Assembly (NCBI GenBank): GCA_951799445.1
Contig: OX637297.1
Location: forward strand, 14,446,001 to 14,510,000
Reading direction: 5' to 3'
DNA: 64,000 nucleotides
DNA from: Pseudisothecium myosuroides
Taxonomy: Eukaryota > Streptophyta > Bryopsida > Hypnales > Lembophyllaceae
This document shows, piece by piece, positions 11,929 through 21,689 of this stretch. The notes beneath the pieces are model-generated. The model made no database searches, was not told the origin of the DNA, and saw only the letters and a program-made list of their open reading frames with translations. Numbering within the stretch: position 1 is the first letter of the stretch; every line of letters begins with the position of its first letter. Position numbers and translations under genes: made by a program.

Positions 11929-12234
11929 CAAATCTTCTCTACCTTCATTAGCCTCCTCATTCTCATCTTCTTCTGCATCATCTTTGTTGCCCTCCTCTCC
12001 TGCTACCATAGACATTGGTTCTTCAATAACTTTATCTAGGCTCAAGGAACCATCGCCAGCGATGTCGTCCACCTCCAGGCCTCCAAAATCAAGTGCTTTA
12101 GACGTTTCACCATAGCCCTCGTTTCCTCGACTCAAAACTTTGGCAGCCGCTCTCATCTTAGATCTCAACCTTTCCTTCGGAGTGGTGTAATATAGTTTGT
12201 TTCTTCTTTTCTTCTTTGTTTGCCTACTTGCAAC

Positions 12235-13167
12235 CTACAATGGTGGAACCGTAATGAATTCAAGCCTTTGATTTACCACACATACATCTCTAAACAATGA
12301 GCATCTTAATACTTCTCTATTGCCTCCGCACTATTTATTGTTCATCCATTCTACCTTAAGATGATATTTCTAAAGACATTGACTCTACCAAAAAGAAAAC
12401 ATACTTAGCTATTCAAAGTCTTCAACAACAACACATGTCCTATATAATAATCTCTTACAATCTCCCTTCACATAATAGGGAACAACAACCCAATACACTA
12501 ACTAACGTAAAACAAACTCTAATTGCCTAGAAGACATAGACAGTGAGACTATAAGGTCCTCCGGTTCTGATGAAGGTGATAAATAAAAGGCGGTTACAAA
12601 AAGTGTTTGAAATCTCTGACAATCACACAGTTTTCAAGAAAATCAAAATTATGAAATCTAACGGATTTATTGTTATAATTGACACTTTCTGCTTAAATAC
12701 ACCACTACCATTTTACTACAACGTATACATAAAGGTTGATTCGGCGCTCTTTTCATTAGTGTCACCGAATATAAAAATAAATGGGAAGTATTCAAAATGT
12801 TAAACGTTATTCTACATTTCCTTAACATGTTTCGATTCAGTAAAATATCCTTCCTTTCAATTCATTTTCTTAGAGTGCAGTTTTCTTAGAGAGCTATATT
12901 TATTCATTTCATTATTGTTCTACAACGTCTCTCCAGCCTAAAAGCTACAATTAGTTAGGGCAACCACAATGGTGCACAAAGGAGATCAAAGATAATTGCA
13001 TTGTATATGCTGTTCCATGATGTTTGTCTCCATTGCCTTTCATATGCCATATTAGTATAGTTTCTTTGAGTATGCCTCCAAAATGAGTTTACGTAGGTCT
13101 CCATCTCAAGGTAATATCCAACCATTCATAGTTCAAACATTTTTCCACCATATAGGGGTGCCATCTA
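12235..13167. promoter_or_regulatory. Divergent intergenic region between methyltransferase and transposase genes
   Basis: These 0.9 kb separate the first visible methyltransferase exon (minus) from the transposase start (plus). They must hold both promoters and probably the missing first methyltransferase exon. I see no single clear TATA or paired regulatory motif. The matching interval in composite 2 begins at 41604. Confidence 0.35.
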
Positions 13168-16100
13168 ATGGAACAATTCACAGATATGGTGGTCGTGAGA
13201 GAAAACGGTGAGGGTGTACTTGTAATTTTTCCAGTAGGAATAGATGGGCTTGCTTTTGTGTCGGCATTGAGGTTAAGTCTCAGGTTTAAACTTAAGCCTG
13301 ATTCTATTCATTTAGATGAAGACATTTTTGATCCCGACTTTGGGAACCTTACTCACACTGTCGGACAACTACCGTCTTCAGTTGGAGAAAATACAATGTG
13401 GACCCTCAAGGCTGGAAGGTATAGGGCTTACGGAGTCGCTAATATAGTTGAATCCAACTCCAGGGGCGCGGGAATTGTCCCTTGGTCGTCTTCAGCTTCC
13501 TTTCAAACTCCACTTCTGAACCATGTCAAAGTTGAACCTCAATCGCACTTTGTCACCGTCCTCAGTTCAGATTCAGAAACGAACTTTCCTGAACCAAGCT
13601 TCAATTTGGAAACTCCTTCTTCGAACGCAGTTTTGGCTACCAATCCTTCATTTATATCAGTAGTGACCCCTAATCCAGGTGTCTCTAGTGGGTCAGGTTC
13701 ATCTATAATTGATTGCTTGAGAGGATTGCGTAATTTGAAAGGATGTAGGAATGTCTTGTCCAAACTAGACTATGATAGTATACAAATTAAAAAAGTGACA
13801 GTGTTACCTCCATCTTTCAATGGCGATGTCATATACGAATTGCCTGCAGCTGATACTAGTGGTACCTCATTCCAAGCAAAACAAATGGCCGGCATGGATA
13901 AGCGGTACGATGGCCATGTTTGGTCAAAGACAGTGATCACAAATATAGCCAATCGAATGGGTTTGTCTTTTCGAAAATCTAATTGCTTGGGGCACCTTCG
14001 ATGTGTGAATTCTAAGTGCGAGTTTATGAATCGTATTTATCAAATGAAGGAAGTCAATGAGTTAGAATGGGAAGGGCTTTCACCAACAACACTTGATGTT
14101 GGACAACCGCATCCACTAGGTTCGACGTTGGTATGCAAGATTTGCAAAGAGCCTCCGGCATGTATTGCGCGGTGTACTGTGCAAGTGTATTATGTGGCAG
14201 GAAATTACACGCTGACTAGGGCGTTTGTTCATCTCGGGAGTCATGCACATCCGGTAAAGGACGGAGAACTTAGAGACATGCAAGAGAGAACCCGAACTCT
14301 AATTGGAGAGCAATTGGAACAAACGCCTTCAGCGACAAATTCCTCAATTGTCATGGAGGCTACAAAGGAACTTCTAGGAGGCTTACTTTTGTGTCCGGAC
14401 GGAGAGCAGCCAAAGGCCATGGACTTTGACAATCTCATGCCGGTCTTAGAAAAATGCAAGTACTTGAGCTCTCCAAGAATACGGAACGAGGTAACTTCCT
14501 TCAAGTACTTGAGAAAATTTGGAGTGATTGATAGTATAACCAGATTGAGAGGATCCAGCACATGGGCATTTGTACAAGAAAGTAAATTTCCTGGTCAAAG
14601 GACGGATGTAGATAAGGTATTTGTTTTTAAAATGTCCGAAATAGGTCCAGGAAGTGGAGTTGATTTGGTGAAGCGTATGCAAACGAGTGGAGATCTTCAA
14701 GAAGCTTGGCTGATGTTTGATCACGTGAAGCGTGTTAAAGACTAGACAACCATGGCATGTCACGTCTATGACTCAGCTTATTGTTGTGTTATGACAATTG
14801 CATGTTGCGACATGCAATCCAAGGATTGCGCAGCACAAATTCTTTTTTATAAGAACTTGAATTCAGTTCTAAAACGACATGGTGTAGCAGAGACTCAATT
14901 CAAGGGCTTCATGGTGGATAGTGCTCAAGCCAATTGGAATGCTATGAGGATCGTGTATGGTTCAGGGAACATTGCTGAACCTATGCCCAATCGAGAAAGA
15001 ACTTGCCTTTTCCATTGGACTCATTCCATGGAGAAACACACAAAGACAGACATTCGAGGTGACTTGCAAGATCAATATCATTTGTTATGCAAGCAGTATA
15101 AGAACGCCTCATCGACTGCACAGTCCGAAGAGCGTTACCTAGCCATCAGAGCATGGTGGTTGTCATCAAGTGCCACTACGGAGGAAGGGTTGCGCCGCTT
15201 GGAGCTGTGGCTTTCATTTTGGCATTTTCGATATCGACAATGGGGAGGGTTCAATCAACTTGTAAGTTTTTTGCCTCATTTACAATCATTTGTAATCATG
15301 TCAGACTCTTTATTGGTGAACTGAATTGACCTTTTCCTTCTCAAGCATCAACACAAAAGTTTTATAATTTGTTTGGCACTGGCATACAATGTTGTCAATA
15401 TTGGACATTGTCTCATGGTTAGGGCACCTACCAAGGCCCTTTTTGAAACTGAGAGGTACTTCCCCCATTGTTAGGGTGTGCAACATTTTTTCTTTTTTCC
15501 TTTTAACACGTGCCGTATTGCAACACTGAATATACTCACTTAAATGACAGTCTTTCTTTTTTATGACTTTGTAGTATGGAGTAGCTTGGAGCCTACAAAG
15601 ATGTAACATAGGTGTTGTATTTCTGTGATTGCAGGATCTTACTGAGTCTGAGAAAGCTGAAATTCCATCGTGCAACCTAGCGGAGACAGTTCACAATAAG
15701 TGGCTTCAACAATCTGGAAATCGTAGAAACGACTTATATGTAGCTACTGTCGATGATTTTGTAAGAGCGTTTATGCAAATGGTAAAGTATTACCAATATC
15801 TAAAAGGAAATCAAGCAGGGACCGGGCCGGGGAAGGAAGAGCTCCTGCTACGAGTTGCACAACGTTCGGCACAAAGAACTGGAAATCCAAAGTCTCTCAC
15901 TGTAGCTATTTCAAATATTCCGGGAGTTGAAGAATTTATCAATAGGGAACCCCATTTGGAAGGTCAAGAAGTGTTTGGATCGCAGAAGAGGAAGGCTGAC
16001 ATGCCTCTTGGCTGCGAATTTGATTCACATAGGCCTGATAAGGTGAATTTCTCTCATCCATGTATCCAAACAAGGGCCTCCCAAGCGTCAACAAGCGCAG

Positions 16101-17104
16101 ATGAACTCAATCCAATTTTAGAAGAGGTTGCTGCACCTGAGTATATGGAAGTCCATGATTCAATGTCAATTGACAAGAATCTTAGACAGCCTGATCCTCG
16201 TGAGTGGACTCATGTGTCAGCAATCCAAGAGAGTGTGTGTGATGAGGCGCAATGGCACATTACCCGATTGGCAAAAACATCAGCGAAAGCATGTTTTGCA
16301 CTTCAAGCAATTACAAAGAAGAAGTGCACAGCCAAAATCATCCAAAACAACATTGCGACAGCTGCGCCGACATATACAGGTATAATGGTGAATTACAGGA
16401 AGAATTCACATGAGCGCATGCAGTTTTACTTCTGCAATGATGACATTGAACGTTGTGTAAAGGGAACACGGCGCAAGTGGGTATTATCTGTGCCACCTGT
16501 GCCCACCATTTGGCCGATTCAAATAAGCACAAAACTTTCAAAGGCCGAAATCTTAGCTCTTGAGTCTGCCGGTTTTATGCTTCCACAACGGCAAGTTATT
16601 TCACCTCGACGACTCTTCGGCGGAGAAGAAGGCATAGAACTTGTTTGTGCCTATCCTATTCCATCGTCACCAGATGAGCATCCCAAGATTCGAGCAGGTA
16701 AAGTTGTTCGCAGGAACCCCAAAGCACCAACAACAAAGCAACAGAACAATTGCGCTTCGGCACTCATTTTGAATGCCCGCATTCAAAGGGTTACAATGGT
16801 TCCACATCCGGGATTTGGTTGCATTGTTTCTTTGAATTCAGGGATAGAACCTCGAAATGAAAATTACATGCTAACAATTTCGTCTTTCCCAGAGTACACC
16901 TGTCCAAATTTCAAAGAGATGAAGTTGAGTTGTTTGGGTAAGCGTGGAAGCTGGGCGAACTGTAAACATCTTTATTACATCTTCACTGTAATTTGTAATC
17001 TACAGTGCACAATAGATGTCTTCATCCATGCTGCTAGTTTCAGCTTCAATGAAGTGAAGCAAGTTTTGCTTAGTGGGATCCTAAATCATTTGGGATCTAG
17101 TTAG
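13168..17104 (+). pseudogene. MULE transposase, copy 1 (one nonsense codon)
   Basis: Two exons (13168-15261 and 15635-17104) flank a 373-bp GTAAGT...TTGCAG intron in phase 0, encoding about 1190 codons. In order: an N-terminal domain (GIDGLAFVSALRLSL), a Ser/Pro-rich linker, a Cys/His DNA-binding-like region (DKRYDGHVW, CLGHLRCVNSKC, CKICKEPPAC), and a MULE-type DDE core. The core has Asp518 in LMFDHVKRVK, Asp584 in GFMVDSAQANW, the C/DxxH-like CLFHWTHS, and Glu in IPSCNLAETVHNKW. The C-terminus is a SWIM-like zinc finger (YTCPNF...NCKHLYYIF). Codon 526 is amber (14743-14745) where copy 2 has Trp. Everything else is open, so inactivation looks recent or the stop is read through. The first SWIM Cys reads Tyr here; copy 2 has the CxC pair. 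The start was chosen as the first ATG before the N-terminal domain shared with copy 2. Confidence 0.8.
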
Positions 17105-17689
17105 GTTTTCTTTTCAGCTGGAGATGATTTTTCCTTGTTTTTACAGGTCTATTATGTACTTATGAATGAAGATGTAGTGAGACTAAAAGGGCCACTACTT
17201 GCATTACATTAAATTCACCTGATTAAAAACTACAAGACAATGGTGTCCCTTGTATTGAATGCATGATGGTCTGAATTTGAAGTGTCTGAACCATGTAGAC
17301 TTTTCTCTGGGCTGTTTAAATTGTGCCTTTATTTTACTTGCACCCATAGACATGACAGAATCCCATTACTGTTTGCAATCTAGATTCATTAGGACCATGA
17401 GTGAATATACTAACAAGCTCCTAAACTACTATGTCACCCTTCCAAGGTAAAAAGAACAATTCAGTCCTACTATCCCATATCAACCACGGTAATAGGTATA
17501 GGACCCTAAACCCGTGACATGGAAGCAACATCCCTAATTTACATTTGAAACGGTCATAGGACTCCCAAGTTGTAATTTTAGTTGCAAGCCAAAATTCTAT
17601 GAATTTGCTTGATGATTTTTAATGGGATTGTCATTCATTTTCCTATCGTCAAATGCAAAGTCATAGTTGAAAACAATATCGTTCATTTT
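17105..17689. other. 3' flank of the transposase gene
   Basis: Between the transposase stop and the right terminal repeats I see no gene. It probably holds the 3' UTR and polyadenylation region. Confidence 0.35.
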
Positions 17690-18125
17690 TTTCCTAAATC
17701 TTAAGCCAATATTTTCTCTACTATCACTAAAATTCTTACTTTTGGTTCATCCAAATTTTTAATGAAGTTCATCCAACATTTCCATCTACTTTCATCCACC
17801 ACTTTTTCTACTGTCATCCATTTTTTTCATTCAATTTTTCTTCTACTTTCATCCAATCCTTCTATTTCCATCCAATTTCTCCATCTCCTTCCATGTACAT
17901 CCTTTAGACCCTTCCATCCTAATTTTCAGCAAATCCTTTCCATATTTGGACCATCAACTTTCATCCTATATTCAAAATGATTCTACCCAAATTTAGGTTG
18001 AATTTCCTCTATTTTTATTTTTTTTTAATTCACATTTCTCTTTTTCGTCCAAGATGTACGCTCCCCACTCACCATTTTCTGCTCCCCGCTCGCCGATCCC
18101 CGCTCCCTGCTCGCATACTAGTAAC
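17690..18125. repeat. Right terminal inverted region of composite 1
   Basis: This is the inverse of 3680-4230: CTTTCATCCA-type units (17745-17980), then CTCCCCGCTCGCCGATCC units (about 18060-18115), ending GCATACTAGTAAC. The outer end resembles the GTGAGC-rich ends of composite 2. Confidence 0.65.
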
Positions 18126-18134
18126 GTTGGGAAA
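18126..18134. repeat. Right target-site duplication of composite 1 (imperfect)
   Basis: GTTGGGAAA, against GTGGGGAAT at 3671-3679. The retroelement leader resumes directly after it. Confidence 0.45.
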
Positions 18135-18164
18135 CCAGTTGTGTGGATTTTTTGGAAAGGACAG

Positions 18165-18360
18165 CTAGTACCCCGGGCCAGCATACAGCCAGCCATACCG
18201 GACCGGCATACCAGACCAGCTGGCAGCCAGCCATACAGCCAGCATACATCGGGCAGTCAGCTTAACTGAGCTGAACATTAGCATCGGGCTAGTCTGTTTG
18301 ACTGAACTGAATATCAGCCATCGGGCTAGTCAGCTTGGCTAACTGAACTAAATTTCTGGA
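18165..18360 (+). repeat. Leader minisatellite of retroelement copy 1
   Basis: Short repeats of the types CCAGCATACAGCC and CGGGCTAGTCnGnTTGACTGAACTGAA. Copy 2 has a comparable G/C-rich block with GACTGAACTG units at 40130-40390, at the same distance from the 21-codon exon. Confidence 0.6.
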
Positions 18361-18959
18361 TTTCCAGTACTAAACGGGACGATGCCTTGCAAGGCCCCAA
18401 CCACCCTTTTTTATTTTATTTTTTGATCTTTTAAAGTCTGAAATTTTGGAATCCAGTTGGGGAGAGGAAAAAACTCAAATTGGAACTTCAAAAACACAAG
18501 AGAAAGGGGGGGAGAAATAGAAGCTGCCACTCTACGCGCCACCTGCACAAAAACATCCGATCCTACCTGTATCACCACTCACACCTACACACAATGGAAG
18601 GAAATTAGGGAGAAGGATGTATTATAGGAGTGGAAAGGAGAGAGACGATGAATAGTGCCAAGCTAGGAGATTAGGTAGGAAATCTAGAAGAACTCCTTGC
18701 AACCGTTGGGAGGAGGATTAGGATGACACAAAGCAAGGTTGCGTAAGAGGGTAGGAAGAACATTTAAACCCTTCTCGTAGTTTGAAACCATGGTGTAAGA
18801 CTCATAAAAGCTTAGGAGGAATAGTGCTAGTGTAGAAGAGAGGGGAAGAAAGAAAAGAAAGGAGGAAGGGAAAGAAGGAGTTTAGATCATCAAAAATTGT
18901 AATATTTTCTCAATAAGCGGTGAGCTCGGAAAAAATTCAAAACAAAGCCAAAGACTACC

Positions 18960-19022
18960 ATGGAACGTGAGGATGTACACGTGGACGTGGATGAAGTTAT
19001 TTCCGACACCGGTAGTGAAAAG
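18960..19022 (+). CDS. Short conserved 21-codon exon of retroelement copy 1
   Basis: The ATG opens exactly 21 codons (MEREDVHVD...SDTGSEK) and then meets GTGAGT. Copy 2 has an ATG exon of exactly 21 codons ending NNDTNSE before GTAAGC (41025-41087). Equal length, acidic character and donor position in two diverged copies suggest a real first exon whose downstream exons are missing. No function is known. Confidence 0.45.
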
Positions 19023-19084
19023 GTGAGTTTTTTATTTAATCTATGATGTTTCTCCCTAATTAGCATTTATTTTCCTAATCAACC

Positions 19085-20200
19085 CTTAGAGCGTGATTAG
19101 CACCCGAGATTAGTGCAAATTAGAAGTTTAGATTCAAAAAGTTATAGATTAGTGATAAAGGTTTCCAAAAACATCTTATAATTAAGATTTGATCGTAAAC
19201 TAACCCCGTTAGGCTAAGTTAAGCGGTAGGGGGTAGAACGGAGGAATTTTAATTAAATTTGATCCACAAGGAACAATGGACGGAAATTAGGATTATATTA
19301 GAAGGAGGATTTAGGATTAAAATTAAAGATCAAATAACGGTTTAAAAACCTAGAGTTAAATTAAGATTTTAATTAGGGAAGTTAAAATTCAAAAGTCGAA
19401 ATTTGGAGTTAACTTTGGGAGGTAAAAAGTAGAGTAGGAAATAGAAGTCAAAAGTAGAATCCACTTAGGAAGTAGATTGTTGAGTTAGAAATAGAGTTAA
19501 AATTAGAAGTCAAAACCCTAGAGTTAAAAGTTGGAATTAAATTTAGGAGGGTAACATTTAGAGTTAATCTAGGATTAAAACGATAGGATTAAAGTTGGAA
19601 GTAGGAGTCAAAAGTCAAAAGTCAAAAGTTTAGATTGAATTTAAAGGTTAAATTTTAAAGTCAATAGGGGAGTAAAAGGTTAGAGTGAAAAGCTAAAAGT
19701 AGAAGTTAAAACTTAGAGGTAGAAGTAAAATTTTAGAGTTAGTTGGAAGTAGAAAAATCTAGAGTCAAAGTGAGAATGTAGAGTTAAATTTGGAGGTTTA
19801 GATTGGGGATTAATTTTAGAAGTAAAAATTTAGAGTTAAAAGTCAAAAACCTAGAGTTAAATTAGGAGTAAAAATCTACAGTAAAAAAGTGAAAAGTTAG
19901 AGTTAACTTTAGAGGGTAAATCCTAGAGTAGTTTAGAAATGAGAATATAGAATTAAAAGTGAAACTGAGAATTACCCTAGAAGGTTAAAACTTGGAAGTT
20001 AGGAGTTGAAGTTGATTTAGAAGTAAAAACCTAGAGTCAAAAGTCAAAATATAGAGTAGAAGTCGGTAGTTAATACCTAGAACCAAGCTGAAGAAGTAAA
20101 ATCTAGAGTTACATTAAGAAGTTGGAACTTTAGGGGTAGCTTTTAAAAGTAGAACTTCTAGGTGGAGTCTTAGAAACCCAAGATAGTCTTAAGGGTTCAT
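19085..20200 (+). repeat. Purine-rich low-complexity tract (AGAGTTAAAAGTCAAA type)
   Basis: About 1.1 kb of degenerate short repeats built from TTAGAGTTAAA, AGTCAAAA and TAGAAGT lies directly downstream of the exon donor. It accounts for most of the length difference from copy 2, which has only about 300 bases here. No coding potential. Confidence 0.7.
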
Positions 20201-20533
20201 GGAAGGAACATATGGGTTCCCCTTTTTACGTAGTTAGGGACGTTAGAAATGACGCCAACTACCCAGTCGACCCTCGACATAGGATAGATAGTTAGGGAGT
20301 CAGGATTTCACCATCACTCTGAACATCGTAGTTAACTTGTGAGTTACTACATGCATTATTAATTATTCGCTGCCATCCACGACCCTTAGGAAACGTTAGC
20401 AAAAAAGATCCATTGCTTGGAAGGCACAGTGGACCGCGCTGACAACACCCCCATATATTAAAAATGTGGATAAAGGCATAGAACCTGGTCGGTGTTCGCT
20501 TTATTACCAAGGGTGGATAATCTAGCGCCCACA
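20201..20533 (+). other. Right terminal segment of retroelement copy 1
   Basis: Non-coding sequence ending GGATAATCTAGCGCCCACA. The CACA end mirrors the TGTG at 1370 and is followed at once by ACTGG. Confidence 0.5.
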
Positions 20534-20538
20534 ACTGG
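20534..20538. repeat. Right target-site duplication ACTGG
   Basis: Matches 1365-1369 exactly and directly follows the CACA end of the retroelement unit. Confidence 0.7.
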
Positions 20539-21382
20539 GTCCTCCTTTTTCCGGGGTCGTCTGTCCCACCCTCGAGTTCAGATCGGTCGACTTCCTCCTC
20601 TTCTCCCGTTAGTCGACCAGGTCCTGCTGCTGCTATTCTTCTTCATCGTCTTCGTCATCTTCTTCCTCCTCTTCCTCCTCGATTGGAGTATCCGGCGGAA
20701 TTTCGTGCGTGAGACCATACTTTAGGATTTCCAGTCCGGTGTTGTATATCAACACCTCCTCGCTAGTGAGGACCTCTTGCTGATGATACAGGTGGAACAA
20801 GTACGGACTGAGAAGGCTAGGCTTCCCCTTCCCTACGTGATCCACTAGTTTCTTCACTATGCCCGCTATAACCTTCCCCCAGTGGACTACTTTATCTTCT
20901 AATGCCTCGAAGAGAGTGTTGGCCACAGTAATTGTAACTTGGGTGGGCTTTTCCGGATACAGGATCGGAATTAAAAATTCCAACATCCGTTTCTGCCTAG
21001 CATCTTTACAGTCACTCACGGGGTATCCGTCCTTAGTGGTAACCGGATTACGGAACTTCCCAATTCCGTACTTTTCTACCCGAGAACCTAGTCCGGATCC
21101 GTTCTTCTCGAACTCGTACACATCAACCCATACATCTGCTGTCCATGCTTCGAGTTGGCCTCTCACGGTCAACTGAAACTGATTCGGGCCCCCGGAGACG
21201 AGTTGCTCCAGCATCTCCGGGTCCTTAACATTCCATGGGCGGCGGATCAAACCTACGCATCCCATCCAGGTCAGATCTATCTCTAATTCCTTCCGAAAAG
21301 TTGGGTCGGTGGGAATGACCGGCCTAACTATCCGAGCCATGACTGAGGTCCGACGCGCTACCGGGTTGCTAGACTCCGCCAT
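20534..21382 (-). pseudogene. N-terminal half of the split gene; unknown protein
   Basis: From the ATG at 21382 the minus frame runs 249 codons to an amber at 20633-20635. It continues in the same frame through one ochre to the insertion junction, where it joins the frame of 315-1369. The protein starts MAESSNPVARR and has a folded-looking region (LTWMGCVGLIRRPW, FRNPVTTKDGYPVSDCK, RMLEFLIPILYPEKPTQ). It then enters a long Glu/Asp run (IEEEEEEEDDEDDEEE) followed by QQQ. The amber directly precedes three CAG codons and the ochre follows GTCGAC, consistent with CAG to TAG and CAA to TAA. The family is not recognised; it resembles retrotransposon-associated proteins of non-flowering plants only in general character. 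Confidence 0.6.
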
Positions 21383-21680
21383 AGTTCACCGACACCGACC
21401 ACTAAATCCGGTGCAATCGGCACCGACTTCACCCTTCTCTCCCTGTTGCGATCTCTAACTCACCACTCTTTCTCTCAACTAAGTGCGCAAGACGATCAGC
21501 AAAGTGAGAATGAGAAAGATTAGGTCTAGCGAAGGTTTAAGTACTAGTCAAGCTGTCGACCGTTCCCGTCGGCGAACGGAAAGAGGTCCGTTCCCGTAAC
21601 GGTTCCCTAGGGTCGTAGGTCGGATACCTATTCTATAGCTCGTTCCGATCCGACTCAACCCAGATTTAAGATTTGTTCTT
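21383..21680 (-). promoter_or_regulatory. Probable 5' region of the split gene
   Basis: On the minus strand a CTATAGAAT element near 21630 lies about 250 bases upstream of the ATG at 21382, with mixed GC-rich leader sequence between. It is a plausible core promoter and 5' UTR on position alone. Confidence 0.3.
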
Positions 21681-21689
21681 TCTTCCGGT

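Larger units (their letters stand above)
4982..12234 (-). pseudogene. ParB-like/beta-class DNA methyltransferase cargo gene, copy 1 (lightly decayed)
   Basis: About 15 exons can be placed by splice signals and by comparison with copy 2: 11929-12234, 11120-11215, 10098-10166 (weak), 9793-9999, about 9290-9679, 8608-9200, 8314-8510, 8034-8231, 7725-7940, 7394-7632, about 6490-7208, 6052-6394, 5598-5904, 5347-5545 and 4982-5228. Order of parts: a basic nuclear-type signal (RQTKKKRRNK), acidic linkers, a ParB-like domain, an alpha-helical middle, a Lys/Glu coiled coil, a methyltransferase core, and an acidic tail. Bacterial ParB-methylase fusions have the same order, so a bacterial or phage origin is likely (inference). 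Damage: an ochre at 7884-7886 where copy 2 has Gln, a frameshift near 6870-6890, and a TGA at 5102-5104 close to the C-terminus. Two donors read AT where GT is expected (near 6490 and 5651). An unseen upstream exon probably holds the start codon. Confidence 0.7.
3680..18125. mobile_element. Mutator-like (MULE) composite element 1 with ParB-methyltransferase cargo
   Basis: The 14.4-kb element has long inverted terminal regions (3680-4230 and 17690-18125). It contains two divergently transcribed genes: a MULE transposase (13168-17104, plus) and the ParB-methyltransferase gene (4982-12234, minus). The ends read CTGGTATGTGAGTGG on the left and, complemented, CTAGTATGCGAGCAGG on the right. The element sits inside retroelement copy 1. 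Joining its flanks gives a leader of about 0.9 kb, like that of copy 2. Composite 2 (33867-50438) has the same layout in the other orientation, which shows that the gene pair travels as one unit. Confidence 0.75.
1370..20533 (+). mobile_element. Retroelement-like unit (solo-LTR-like), copy 1, containing a nested MULE composite
   Basis: The unit begins TGTGAGCTCCC and ends GCGCCCACA (TG...CA ends with short inverted TGTG/CACA), with ACTGG on both sides. Without the nested composite (3680-18125) it is about 4.7 kb. Copy 2 starts at 38036 with the same beginning. Both share collinear landmarks: a TATA box about 1.27-1.29 kb in, a GCCGCTTTRGGGGGCC block, GGCGGAGCTTTGA repeats, a G/C-rich minisatellite, and a 21-codon ATG exon ending at a GT donor. 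I see no gag-pol, reverse transcriptase or integrase, so it is either a very long solo LTR or a short non-autonomous element. The unit lies within the minus-strand split gene. Confidence 0.65.
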
